A stretch of DNA of 64,000 nucleotides, taken from contig JAGTTD010000019.1 in NCBI GenBank assembly GCA_018398585.1, forward strand, positions 9,399,702 through 9,463,701, read 5' to 3'. The notes beneath the pieces were generated by a model. The model was not told where the DNA came from. It ran no database searches and saw nothing but the letters and a program-made list of their open reading frames with translations. The translations under genes and the position numbers were made by a program. The DNA comes from Simmondsia chinensis (taxonomy: Eukaryota > Streptophyta > Magnoliopsida > Caryophyllales > Simmondsiaceae). Shown one piece after another: positions 1-11,539 of this stretch (position 1 is its first letter; every line of letters starts with the position of its first letter).

Positions 1-710
1 TCAATCTTGGGTCAGGTTGTATGGGTTTCAGGTCTTTAAAACTCTACTATTTGGTGCCTATGTAGCATGAACAACTTATGCAATTTATTTAGTATTCTTG
101 ACAAGTAATAATAACCATTATTTTTGGTTAATTTAGGCTTCAGGTCATGCAGGGTTACAAAATCAGGTCAGGTTAGTTTAAAGTTAGGTAATTCCAACTT
201 CAAGTTTTATCATTGAAGACAAATTTGACACAATGGACAAAGTATAGGAACGTTTGGCGCAAATAATATTTTGATTTATTCTAAGTTATAAAACAAAGAG
301 GGTTAAATTCATATACATTTCCCTAAATCCTTTTCATGCTTATGGAATTCCAAATAAACTTCGGCAGGATGTGGTGCTTTCTTCTATAAATGTTTTTGTC
401 TCTGAGGGGTAAAAAACACGTACCAAAACCATGCTCTACTGAAGTATGATGGTTTTCAATTAAGATGATTGGTATGTAGATAAACTCGAATTCCAATTGA
501 GTAGGAAGAAATGAGCCGATGAAAATCCAAATTGTTGTAGTGCCCTGATAAACTTCATTAGCCCAACACGTAACCGAAAGAGTTTACTTGATAAACTTCA
601 TCAGCTCAAGACCTAACCGAAAGAGTTTAAATTTAATATCCATGTACAACACCAAATAAGATGTTCTTTCGAAACCAATGGTATTTAGATTAAGTAATCT
701 ATAACTGAAA
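1..710. repeat. Left-truncated outer flank of repeat unit A
   Basis: This non-coding stretch matches about 24900-25780 (unit B), 40370-41240 (unit C) and 61200-62040 (unit D) with many substitutions and small indels. Shared landmarks are the phrase around 50-70 (ctatttggtgcctatgtag) and the block around 560-640 with two similar copies of a 'aacttcatcagctcaagacc' phrase. No coding frame or element end is recognised. The unit clearly began before base 1. Confidence 0.8.
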
Positions 711-2254
711 AACTTCGTATATTTGCATACGTAAATTGTCCCACATCATAAAAGAAAAGAGATATAAACCTAGTGAATTACTTTATTGAATTCCAATTGG
801 TTTTTCAAACTCGCGCCGTCGAAAATTGGTAACAATGATTATCTTTTGTGTAATTACCCTCTATTTGTAACTTTATATCAAGAGAAAATGCGTAACTACT
901 AAAAAGAAATGTCATTGCTGACAACGCCCATGTACACCCATTAGAAGAATTGTTGTGCATATGCACGGAAAAAACGTTTAATTTAAGCTAGAGCTAAAAC
1001 AAGAATATATTATATAGGCTGCAAGATGCCTCCTCTCTCCTAAAAGTAGCCAAGGGAACTTCTATTCCTAGATCTCCCTTCTCCATATAGGTCATTCCAC
1101 TATTGGGGCTCATTCATGTTGGATGACACAGATGAGATGCTTGCACGGACCTGGTATCATGACATTCAACGTTAGTTCCTAGCCGTTTCTTGGGGCGAAA
1201 AAAAAAAAAAAGCACTCGGCACCAAAAAAGGGGTAAGTTACTTGTTCATGAGTGTTTATAAAGTCATCCATGTTTAGTAATAAGACATCTACACCATTAT
1301 ACAATGTAGATAATAATGGTTAGTTCTCAACCAATGCAAAACTCTTTTCCTACAAAATGATGTAGCCTGTTTCTTAGAAAACAAAGTGTTAGAAAAATAC
1401 AAATCTGCAAAATGATGATTTGTGGAAGAGCAGAAAAAGAAACATGTCCGAGCAATTCAACCATCTTAAGAGTGATGCCATTATGCAATGTTTTGCACTT
1501 CAGATATTAGCATAGATAAATTGTCACACATTATAAAAGAAAAGAAATATAAACCTAGTGAGTTACTTTACTTAATGCTAATTGGTTTTTCTAACTCATG
1601 CCATCGAAAATTGGTAATAATGACTATCTTTTGTGTAATTATCCTCTAGTTGTAACTTTATATCAAGAGGAAATACGTAGCTACTAAAAAGGAATGTCAT
1701 TGTTAACAGTGCCCATGTACACCCATTAGAAGAATTATTGTGCATATGCACGAAAAAAATGTTTAACTTAACCTAGTGCTAAAAGGAGGATATACTATAT
1801 AAGCTGGAAGATGCCTCCTCTCTCCAACATAAAGTAGCTAAGGGAACTTCTCTTCCTCAATCTCCCTTCTCCGTATGGGTCATTCCACTACTAGAGCTCA
1901 TTCATGTTGGATGACACATATGTGATGCTTGCGTGACCTGGCATAATGACATTCAACGTTAGTTCCTAGCAATTTCTCGAGGAAAAAAGAAAAAAGCGCC
2001 CGACCCCAAAAAAGGGGTAAGCTAGTTCGTGAGTTTATCGGAAGTCAACCATGTTTACTGATCGGACATCTACACCACAATGTAGGTAACAATGGTTAGT
2101 TTTCCTGCAAAATAATGCAGTTTCTTAGAAAATAAGGTGTTAGGAAAATACAAATCTGCAAAACAATGATTTGTAGAAGGGTAAAAAAGAAACATGTCCC
2201 AACAATTCAACTATCTCAGGAGTGATGCTGTTATGCAACTTTTTGCACTTCATA
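711..2254. repeat. Local tandem duplication inside the left arm
   Basis: Two diverged direct copies lie end to end, about 711-1502 and 1503-2254, with a period of 750-785 bp. Position 733 pairs with 1518 and position 1441 with 2191. Each copy holds the 3' flank, exon 5 and exon 4 of the ATPase pseudogene. Units B, C and D have one copy here, so this duplication is private to unit A. Confidence 0.85.
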
Positions 2255-3335
2255 AGTTAAGGCCAAATCACTTTGGACTAGTTCAGTTTAGTTCAAGTCA
2301 TATTAAATTTGGTTACAGGATATGCCAAATCCTAGTTTCTAGTAGGTTGAACTTGGTCATCGTGTTGGGTCGATAGTTGCAAAAACCACCAATCAGTATA
2401 ACTTCCACTGCAAAGGTAAAGCATATTACAAGTGATCTTTTACGTACAACTAAGTCCCTCAAGCATCATCAGACTGTTGTTTCTTTTATGATGGGAACAA
2501 AACAAGCGCTAAGTAGGTGAACGTAATAATAGCAAATGCAATGGCATTGTTGAATGCGTGTAAAAAGATAACCACCAATACTCGAATAGATTTTTTTAAT
2601 ATAATTACTCCACAACTACAACACATGGAAACAAGCATCACCATAGCATGTAACTAGTATGTAATGGAAATAGAGAATTGATAATTCAACTTATGGTTAA
2701 ATTATTCCAAGTACCTTCTTTTCCTTTTTTAGGATTTCTCAATCAGGCAACAGGATATATACACAAATTCTGAGAATAACAGTCAAGACAGGTCAAAGTT
2801 AGAGAGATCACTTTCGACCACAAAAGCAAAATGTGATATGACTTGAAATACACAAAGTTGCAACTTTCAAGTCACTTTCAGAGTACCTATATGTCATATT
2901 TGCAATAGCTCACAGATCAACATTAGGTGCTTGCTCTTCCTTAGCTAATATCACGCTCAATATTCTCTTTATTTCAGCTATGTCTGGAAAGCCTACCACA
3001 AACCTCCAGCATACATATTGCAGTTTAAATAATCGTAATTTACAAAAGCAAAGTCAAAGGTGTTACATAACATGTCATGGAGACAATGTAGCAAAATATC
3101 TAGCTTGAAATTTGTGATACAATGGGTCGTATTATGTCATACTTTATCCGTTGTTTAATTCCTTGGTCAAGACTATTGAAAATTTTAGAAATGAAGTATA
3201 ATATTAACCTTTGAGGTAATCACCTGATGGTAACTTTATCCAAGTCAAATGGCCGGTTGGTTGCTACAAGCATTAGAACATGTTCTCTGTCTTTCATACG
3301 TAAGTCATTCCAGTTCACCATGAATTAATTCTTAA
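1040..3335 (-). pseudogene. AAA+ ATPase 3' gene fragment, unit A left arm
   Basis: Broken copy of the C-terminal part of a plant AAA+ ATPase of the spastin/katanin-like (meiotic) clade, best matching my knowledge of the Arabidopsis At4g02480/At1g02890 group. Exons on the minus strand: E1 about 3335-3209 (WDGLR-type segment, then ATN and the LDLDKV region), E2 3003-2874 (VGF...ILAKE, then the AIANMT region), E3 2769-2715 (NLC...LIR), E4 1349-1242 (FALVEN, LNMDDF, THEQ), E5 1150-1040 ([14 protein letters not shown]). Introns keep AG acceptors. E2 has lost its GT donor, and a TGA interrupts the DVDL-AIANMT join. A second copy of E5 (1937-1825) and a shortened E4 (about 2115-2027) lie in the local duplication. 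No function is expected from this broken copy. Confidence 0.85.
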
Positions 3336-3354
3336 TTTTTTCCCCATTATAATG

Positions 3355-3640
3355 TTTTTTTTTTTTTCACGATAATTAGTGATAGAGTCGCGATACATAG
3401 CAGGCAATTCGAACAAACAAGTCCTGAGTCAACCCGTATCAGGATGGGGGTCAAAACAACAGCAATAATACAAACAAGAATACAAGAAAAACAGGCGAAC
3501 ACTAAGAGCCTCTAGCACTGCTAGGGAGGACTCAGAAATAGGACAAACAAAAAGAAAGGAAAATAGCATAGTCAAACCCCTAATCTATCAAAGCAAGGCA
3601 CTGAGTATAAGCAGATCATGACCGTCAAAATTCAGCCTCG
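3355..3640 (-). mobile_element. Short retroposon (SINE or 3' LINE end), minus strand
   Basis: A roughly 285-bp segment interrupts the left arm near the palindrome centre and is absent from the right arm. Its plus-strand left edge is a T run (3355-3368), which is a poly(A) tail on the minus strand. It is flanked by similar short sequences (ttttccccatta on the left, ttttccattac on the right), as expected for a target-site duplication made by target-primed reverse transcription. The same insertion is found in units B, C and D, so it predates the unit amplification. The family is not identified. Confidence 0.6.
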
Positions 3641-3851
3641 TCTTTTCCATTACTTACACAAAATTTTCCTCCTAGTAGTGCCCACCATTTACACATAATG
3701 TTATTTTCTATTGCTCAATGCTTGTAATAACTTCCTTGTGGATATGGTATGTATAAATTGATACGATTATGGACACAACTAGGAGGAAAGTTTTGTGTAA
3801 GTAATTATCTATATGATACAAGTAAGTCAAAAGTTGTCGTCAGTAAAAAAA

Positions 3852-5665
3852 GATGAAAAATTAATTCATGGTGAATAGTGATGGCTAATGTACAAAAGAA
3901 AGAGAACATGTTCTAGTACTTGCAGCAACCAACCGACCATTCAACTTGGATGTAGTTTTCATTAGGGGACTACCATGAAGGTTAATATTATGCTTCATTT
4001 CTAAAAGTTATGATAGTTGTAACCAAGGAATTAAATAAAGGATGAGATATGACATAATATGACCCATTGTATCACGGATCTCGAGTTAGATGGTTTGTTA
4101 CAAAATCTCCATTACATGTTACGTAATATCTTAGACTCTGTACTTCTTGCGAATCATGATTATTTGAACTACAATATGTGTGGTGCAGGTTGGTGGTAGG
4201 CTTATCAGATGCAACTAAGAGTGAGAAACTTTTGAGCTTGATATTAGCCAAGGAAGAGCTAGCACCCGATGTTAAGCCATTGCAAATATGACATATGGGT
4301 ACTTTGGAAGTGACTTAAAGGTTATAGCTTTGTGTATTTCAATTTATATCACATTTTGCTTCTATGGTCGAAAGTGGTCTCTCTCACTTTGACCTATCTT
4401 GATTGATTGAATTTGGTCTTAGAATCTGTGTGTAACATTTTCCTATTACCTGATTTGAAAAATCCTTGTGAAGGAAAAGAAGGTACTTGGAGTACTTTTA
4501 ACCATATGTGGAATTGATTCCTTCATTGCATTCTGCCCTTGTTATATGCTATTGTGATGCCTGTTGCCATATGTATTTGCTATTGTTGAGTAATATCACA
4601 ACATGTAGATTATATTAAAAAATGTATTTGAGTGTTGGCAATTATCTTTTTTACACGCATTTGACAGTACCGTTAATTGTTATATATATTATTGTCAAGT
4701 CTGCCCTCCCTTAAGACCTCTAAAACGTCAAACCTTGCAATTTAAGACTTTGCAGGAAAGTTAGCAAATAATAAAAAAAGGACAAATAAAAAGATAAGTA
4801 TTCGTAGTATTTAATCATATTAAATGTAGCACCAACACATAAAACTAAATAGTAACAAATTTCAAATAAAATTTAAGATAAATATAATAAAAAAGTAATT
4901 TAATAAACATCTTTAGTGCATCGCACGAAATAACACTAGTTTGTCATGAATACGATCACACACATAGGGCTTCTTTTATTCCCACCATAAAGTAAACGAC
5001 AGTTTGAATAGATGTTTGAGGAACTTAATTTCCACATATAGATCATTTGTAAAAAGCTTTACCTATGCATTGGAAGTTGTACCAATTGATAGGCCTCACA
5101 ATTATCGACTCAACATGATGACTGTGTCAAACCTACTAGACATTGGGATTCAGTTTATTCGGTGACAAGAATTCAACGTGACATGAACTAAACTGAACCG
5201 ATCCCAAAGTGATCTAGCCTTACGTTATCAAGTGGAAAAAGCTACATAATGGCGTCACTTCTTAGATGGTTGAACAGCTATGACACGCTTCCATTTGCTC
5301 TTCTACAAATGTGCCATTTTGCATATTTGTGTTTTCCTAATACGCCTTATTTTCTAAGAAACTGGCTACATTATTTTGCAGCAAAAGAGTTTTGCATTGG
5401 TTGAGAATTGACCATTATCTACATTGTATAATGGCACAGATGCTCGACCTCTGAACATGAATGACTTCTGATACGCTCATGAACAAGTAGCGTATTAATC
5501 TTCTTATGCTAGGCACTTTTTTCATTTCTGCCTCAAGAAATGGCTAGAAATTAATGTTTAATGTCATGTTGTCAAATCTATACGAGTATCTCATCTAAGT
5601 CATCCGGCATGAAAGAGGTCCAGCAGCAGAATGACCTATATGGAGAAGGGGGATCTTGGAAGAAA
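3852..5665 (+). pseudogene. AAA+ ATPase 3' gene fragment, unit A right arm
   Basis: This is the mirror copy of the left arm and reads away from the palindrome centre. Exons: E1 3852-3980, E2 4189-4320 (LVVGLSDAT, ILAKEELAPDV, then after a frameshift AIANMTYGYFGSDLK), E3 4423-4482, E4 5382-5486 (RPLNMNDF), E5 about 5576-5665 (NDLYGEGGS, then truncated). Donors AAG|GT after E2 and AAG|GT after E3, and the TTAG and GCAG acceptors, are still visible. A small deletion frameshifts E2. A larger deletion removes the end of E5 and part of the 3' UTR. A Helitron-like piece sits in the intron between E3 and E4. It is clearly a pseudogene. Confidence 0.87.
4695..4939 (+). mobile_element. Helitron-like 3' end in the E3-E4 intron (unit A)
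   Basis: About 245 bp present in right arms only. It ends in gtgcatcgcacga...cactag followed by T, which resembles a plant Helitron terminus: a GC-rich stem, then CTRR and T. The 5' edge (4695) starts with TC but is not preceded by A, so it may be a 5'-truncated or internally deleted element. The homologous intron in left arms lacks it. Confidence 0.5.
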
Positions 5666-5935
5666 TGATTTTTCTGGCAATATGCACAACATTTCTTCTT
5701 ATGAGTATACATAGGGAGTGCTAACTATGACATTTTTTCTAATAGATACCCATTTCCTCTTCTTATAAGGTTATAGCTAGAGGGTAATTACACAAAAGAT
5801 AGTCATGTTACCAATTGTTGATCTCACGAGTTAGAAAAATCAATTAACATTAGTGAAGTAATCCACAAGGCTTACATCTAGATCGTTTTTCTCTCAAGGT
5901 TCCAATGTGAGACAGTTTAACTATGCTCGTGTATT

Positions 5936-7006
5936 AAGCTTTTAACACTCGCATTCCTTTGCCTTCACTCCACCATTATATATATAAATACATACAAGGC
6001 CAAATATAAACTCAAATAATCCGAACAATTGTTTGGTGCTCCCAAATTTTAGAGGTTGTGGTTTTTGGAGTTTGTTAATTTTAGTAGGTTTTAAGAGTCA
6101 TATAATTACATACGTAGGGCCTCACTTGAAAATTTTTAGAATTATGAGAATGTCAGGACATGCTCTACTTTCCTATAAAATGCATAGATATAGAATAAGG
6201 TTAGAGTACCAAATTCAAGGATGGAAAGAAACAGGGCATTACTGCACACATTTGATCAGTACACTGGAAAGAAAAGTAAAAAATAATTAAGAAAATAAAG
6301 AGTGCCCAAAAAATAATTAGCTAAACCCACTGAAATCCCAAAGGAAGGAAAAATATTAAAAAGTGTTAAAATGAGAAGAAAATAGATCATACATCAAAAA
6401 TTCACGAAAAATGATAACAAACCAAATAAAGTATAAAATAATTAAAAAACCTTCATAAAATAAAAGAAAAAGGCCTAAAAAATATAATATATTACAAAGA
6501 ATAAAACCCTACAAAATAAGGAGATATAAAAGATACCATATAAAAGAATCTTATAAAATAAGATAAGAATACCAAAAAATTATACATCACAAAAGAATGT
6601 TCAAAATCCTAGAAAATACGAAAAGAAATGCGAAAAAATAACATGGACAAGATTCGGCTAAAATCCAGATGTTAATTAAATAATCAAATAAAAAGAACAC
6701 TAACTTCACATAAATATCATAATATGACCTTTAGAAACCCTAAAGCGCATATTTCAAACCATAATTACCGTCACAAACCCAAAAAAACTCTACACGAAAT
6801 CAGAATCTGCCATAAGAATGCCCTAGGTAGGAGAAAGCCCAGAGTCGTGGGCATTGCCTCAAGTATGAGAACGTCAAGCAAGCACCCCCAAAACACTGTT
6901 TACCTCTTTTATTTCGACATACATGCATGATATTAATAGCAAAATATTATAATATGGATGCCTATGTAAGAATTTTTGAATTCTAAAAATAAAATAATTA
7001 TATTTT
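5936..7006. other. AT-rich spacer between palindrome and Mutator-like element
   Basis: No gene recognised. The segment matches unit B 30336-31439 and unit C 45804-46903. Short open frames here are not conserved between units. Its right part (6290-7000) resembles 14820-15830 of the same unit, so it may be one of two old direct repeats flanking the Mutator-like elements. Confidence 0.6.
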
Positions 7007-7410
7007 GGATAAAAACCTAAGAGATCGCCCAAATATTGGTGAATATCAAAGTGACCTCCCAACTTCCAATTTTATCAAATGCACCCCACGAACTATTGGT
7101 CAAAATCAATGCGATCTCCCCAACTTCTAATTTCATCAAAAGCATCCCCCCCGAACTATTAACTAAAATTAATTTGACCCCCTAACTTCTAATTTCATTG
7201 AAGACACACCCAAACTATTAATTAAAATTAATTTGACCTCAAACTTTTTAAAAAGATTTAAATAACTTATTTAAATATCTAATTTGTATATCCAATATCA
7301 TGATAAAAAAATTTTAAATATATTTTTTAACAGTTAAAATTTTACTAAAGTAAAAAAGTTTTAACAGTTACATATATTTTTTAATTGTTGAATTTTTTAA
7401 ATATGCTTTT

Positions 7411-7771
7411 GGGTTATTCACACGAAAGCTTCTTATACTTGACCATTGTGTCAATTTAATCATTGTACTTTGATCATGTCAATTTAGTCCATGTACAATT
7501 CAAATTGTTTCAATTTAGTCCTGTAGTAGAAACTGAAGTTAAATTCATGACGTAAATTTTAACGATTTCGTTATACAAAATGCAAATAACCCGATAAAAA
7601 CCCATCCGCTAACTCAATTTAAACTCACCCATCACCCGAGCATTAAAAATTATGTCACCAACTCGATGCTAATTGTACTCTAGGGACAAAATTGGCACAG
7701 TAAATAGTAAAGTGGTTAAATTGACACAATTAAATGTATAAGAACTAAATTAACACAATAAATAAAAATTA
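7411..7771. mobile_element. Small nested TIR element, right end lost
   Basis: It starts gggttattcacacgaaagc and has an inverted partner in units B and C (31909-32254; 47373-47718), where both ends read GGGTTATTTAC. In unit A the last 40-50 bp are missing at the junction with the gypsy LTR, so that insertion removed or was accompanied by loss of the right end. Confidence 0.55.
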
Positions 7772-8004
7772 TGTCATGGTTAAGGCTCCATGCAGCAGTA
7801 AGAAGAGAGAGAGAACCAGAGATAAGGAAGAGAGAGGAACAAGATAAGGGAAGGAGAGTATTCTTTTATTAATTGCATACCCAAATACAATACTTGTACA
7901 CTCCTTATATATGCCACTTGCAAGTAACCATCCTAACAGCTTATACTTGGTGGTTAGCAACTAATCAAGAATTATCTGACTAATTACATTTGTTAGTCAT
8001 GACA
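7772..8004 (-). repeat. Gypsy 3' LTR
   Basis: 233 bp, reading tgtcatggttaaggctcc at the left edge and gttagtcatgaca at the right edge. It matches the other LTR at roughly 90% by eye outside one indel of about 50 bp in a purine-rich region. Confidence 0.88.
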
Positions 8005-8494
8005 TTACCTCCTCCTTCAAGAATTCCTTGACCTCAAGGATACAATTTGGATAATACAACTCTTATGAAAACATAAATGTAAGGAATACTAAGTTTAATG
8101 CAACAATCCATCACTACTAATGAATTACAGTAATGAATCACATATACACTTGAGATGGTACAATGCTGATCAACAAACTCAATATATTGAGATTTAAGCT
8201 AGCCAAAGTCCTCTCGGGCTACTCCACTTGCATCTAAATTGCACCATTGAATGCGCCATTGTGTAGTAGCCATATTTGAGCGTTTCACTATCCTTTTTGC
8301 AAGAATTACAGCTAGTTCTACCTTGATTTCACCATGAAGAGTGGTCTGTGAAAGGGATGGGGTCACTGTGATCTATGATCCTGTCTTCTTTTTCAGCTGA
8401 GACACATGAAGTGTTGGGTGTATAAGGCTACTAGGAGGTAGCTGAAGCCTATAAGCCACCTTCCCATGCGTTGCAGCACCATGAAGGGACTATA

Positions 8495-9700
8495 TTACTT
8501 TGAAGAGAGCTTCAGAGTCTTCCTCAAGGCTATTGAAGCCTGTCTATAAGGTTGAAGCTTTAGATAGACCCAATCACCCGGAGCCAAGGTTCTTTCTAAT
8601 CTGTTTCGATCAGCAAAGTATTTCATGCGAGATTGAGCATGAGTAAGAGTTTGCTTCAGGTTCTGAGTCATAAGGGCCCTCTCAGAAAGCCAATCCTCTA
8701 CTACAGCCACAGAAGAGATTGGACTAGGTGTTGTCTCCATATGTAACTGAGGCACGACATAGCCATATAAGGCTTGAAATGGAGTTAGATTTAGGCTGGT
8801 ATGGTGGTTGGTATTGTACCATAACTCAACAAGAGCAAGCCATTTGTGCACTTCTTTGGTCTATCCATGCAAAAGCATCGCAAATAAGTCTCGAGGCACT
8901 GATTAACCCTTTCAGATTGACCATCTGATTGACGGTGATAGGCAGTGCTTAGATCAAGGGAGCGTCCCAGTAGGTGGAAGAGCTCCTGCCAGAATTGGCG
9001 TAGTCTCTGTCTAAAACGATACTCGCTGGAAGCCCATTTAACTTGTGAATGTTACCCATAAAAAGCCTTGCTACATGGGAAGCACTAAAGGGATGAGACA
9101 AGGAAATAAAATGGCCATACTTTGTGAGCATATCCACCACAACAAGGATAATGGTCCTTGCCCTCAGAAAGGGGCAAACCTTCTATAAAATTCATTGTAA
9201 TATGCGACCAGCATTGGTCTGGAATTTGCAAGGGCTGCTGCGGTCTAGGTGGTGCTGCATGTTCAGATTTACTCCTTTAGTAAATATCACACTACAACAG
9301 TGTGTATATCTTTTTTCATGTTAGGCCAATAAAACAGCCTCTTGAGTTGTTGGTGAGTGGAAGCCACACCTGAGTGATCTTCTATGGGTGAGGAGCGCAT
9401 AGAGCAGATAACATGTTTTCTGAGATTGCCCCCAGTGCTAAGAAACAACTTCCCTTGCTTGCATATCACACCGTTCTTCAAGGCGTACTCTGGATGACCA
9501 TTAGGATCAACTAGGAGCTCAGTAAGCAGTTGGGTGCAATAAGAATCACCTTCATAGCTTTTGGTAACTTCATTTACCCATGTGGGTTGAATCACAGAAG
9601 TTACTAGCATAGAACAGGTGGATTCATGCCTCCTGGACAAGGTATCTGTAACTAGATTGTCTTTCCCTTAATTGTAAGATATTGCATAGTCAAGTCCAAG
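8495..9700 (-). pseudogene. Gypsy integrase remnant
   Basis: On the minus strand the H2C2 zinc-binding region lies in 9640-9287 (HSGVASTHQQL, then FYWPNMKKDI), the core in 9140-8949 (VDMLTKYGHFI, LDRD), and the last catalytic Glu region near 8920 (SDGQSERVNQCLE). The C-terminal part spans 8851-8495 (YNTNHHTSLN, GDWVYLKLQPYRQ). The pieces sit in different frames with stops between them, so no integrase can be made. It would have inserted element cDNA into the genome. Domain order and motifs make the identity secure. Confidence 0.88.
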
Positions 9701-9822
9701 CAACTTGGACATGCCTTTCTTTTGGATGCTGGTGGTAATGCGTTGTTTAAGCAAATATTTAAGGGCTTGGTGATCTGTTTTAATAATAAAGCATCTAATT
9801 TCCAAGTAATGCCTCCACTTAG

Positions 9823-10900
9823 CTATGGCCATGAGAATAGCCATGAATTCTTTCTCATAAGTGAAATCCCCCTGCTTTTAGGACCAAAAGCTTTACTAAG
9901 GGAAGCAAGAGGTTTCCCTTGCTGCATAAAAATAGCCCCCATGCCATAATCACAAGCATCTGTCTCAAGAGTAAAGGGTTGTGTAAAATCAGAAAGTGCC
10001 AAGAGTGGGGCACTTATCATAGCAGATGTGAGATGAAAAAAAGCCTCTTCAGATGCATTAGTCCAACACAACCCCCCTTTTTAAGCTGGTCAGTAAGGGA
10101 TTTAGCAATAATCCCATAACTTTGAACAAATTTACGATAACATCCAGTTAATCCAAAAAAGGATCTCAATTCTTTAATGGTTTTGGGTCTAGGCTAGAAC
10201 ACCATAGCCTCAATCTTGGCTGGGTCTGTAGCCACTCCTTTTGATGTGATAATGTGGCCAAGATACTCAATTTGGCCTTGGGCAAAGCTACATTTGGATC
10301 TTTTGGCATAAATTTTATGGGTTCTAAGGATCTATAAGATTGTTTAAAGTTGAGTGAGATGAGAATTGAGAGAGGAGATGTAAACTAAGATGTTGTCAAA
10401 AAAACAAGAGTAAACTTTCTAAGGTAAGGGCCAAAAGTATCATTCATTAGTGTCTGAAAAGTGTAGGTGCATTAGTAAGGCCAAATGGCATGACCTTGAA
10501 TTCAAAATGGCTATGGTGGGTTTGGAAATCTGTTTTAGGAATGTCAGGTTCAGCCAGTCTCACTTAGAAGTAACCAGCTCACAAATCATGTTTGGAAAAG
10601 ATTGTAGCAGCATGTAATTCATCAAGTAAGTCATCAATATGGGGTATAGGGAATCTGTTTTTGATTATAATGTCATTCAATTGTCTATAATCCACAAAAA
10701 ATATCATGGTTCATTCTTTCTTTTTGACAAGTAAAATAGGGGAAGCAAAAGGGGAAAAGATAGGTTGTATAATGGAGTTATTTAGCATTTCTTTAACTTG
10801 TCTTTCAATCTAATTTTTCTGGACATATGGGTATCGGTAGGGTCTGATATTGATGGGTTTGGCATCTGATTTCAAAGGACTATGATGATCATGAGATCAG
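9823..10900 (-). pseudogene. Gypsy reverse transcriptase / RNase H remnant
   Basis: RNase H is seen in 10071-9823 (LETDACDYGMGAIF, then SKAFGP). Upstream, 10900-10090 on the minus strand is a decayed reverse transcriptase. The catalytic box near 10385-10410 reads FFDNILVY where FFDDILVY is usual, so the second catalytic Asp is replaced by Asn. Stops and frameshifts break both domains. Confidence 0.85.
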
Positions 10901-11078
10901 GGAGGGGGTAGGCCTCTAGGCTCTTAGCACACATCAGCAAAAGCATCCAAAAGGGATTGAATTACTGAAAGAATTGATGTAGAATGTACCTGACCAGATT
11001 CTTGAACCTGTACCAGCATGAGAGTTGCAACGAAGTAATCCTCCTTCTTATTGCAGAGTCCTTGCAATTTCTTGCCTG

Positions 11079-11470
11079 TCATAAGCTTAAGGGACCCTGT
11101 CTCCCCAATATCGTGAGCTCCACTGATTCCCCATCCATGACAAAGCTCAGCTTGAGGCTGTTGAAATCAAACGAAACAGGGCTAAATTGCTTCATCCAAT
11201 CCACACCCATAAGCACATCACAGCCCCCAATTTTCATCAATCTGATATCATTGGTGAATGTGTGACTTTGCATCATCCATTTAGCTCTGTACTGCTATTT
11301 GCACACCATAGTTTGCCCATTTGCCACAGTTATTCCCAAAGGTGTTATGTTTTCAATGGAAAAACCAGCATCTCGAGCAAGCCTTGGATAAGGAAGCTGT
11401 GTGTACTGCCGCTGTCAATGAGTACAATGGCAGTGCATTTATGAAGATGGCCTAAGATCTTCAGTGTGCT
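11079..11470 (-). pseudogene. Gypsy aspartic protease remnant
   Basis: The active-site motif LIDSGSTHSF is encoded by the complement of about 11397-11437. The downstream GGCDVLMGVDWMKQF block, typical of plant gypsy proteases, lies in 11276-11079. The two parts are joined by a broken frame. It would have cut the gag-pol polyprotein. Confidence 0.85.
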
Positions 11471-11539
11471 AGAGGATATGCCTCGAGTAAGCGCATGGAC
11501 ATATATCTCTTCAGCCCTCTCATCATAGGTATCAGGTGG

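Larger units (their letters stand above)
690..5935. repeat. Large palindrome of unit A (AAA+ ATPase pseudogene arms)
   Basis: The left arm (about 690-3680) and right arm (about 3778-5935) are reverse complements over most of their length, with a central spacer of only about 100 bp (3682-3778). For example, 3664-3681 (acaaaattttcctcctag) pairs with 3779-3801, 2191-2262 pairs with 5230-5290, and 781-870 pairs with 5740-5860. Arm identity is roughly 80-85% by eye. The left arm is lengthened by an internal tandem duplication and a retroposon, and the right arm by a Helitron-like piece. Both arms hold the 3' part of one AAA+ ATPase gene, reading outward from the centre. Confidence 0.85.

Noticed and set aside
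4695..4939. Complete Helitron in the right arm intron
   Set aside because: The 3' end fits, but the left edge is not preceded by A and the element is very short, so only a Helitron-like end is claimed.
7007..7250. CRISPR-like array of short repeats
   Set aside because: The 65-70-bp sub-repeats are degenerate, lack unique spacers of fixed length, and recur inverted at the other end of a transposon.
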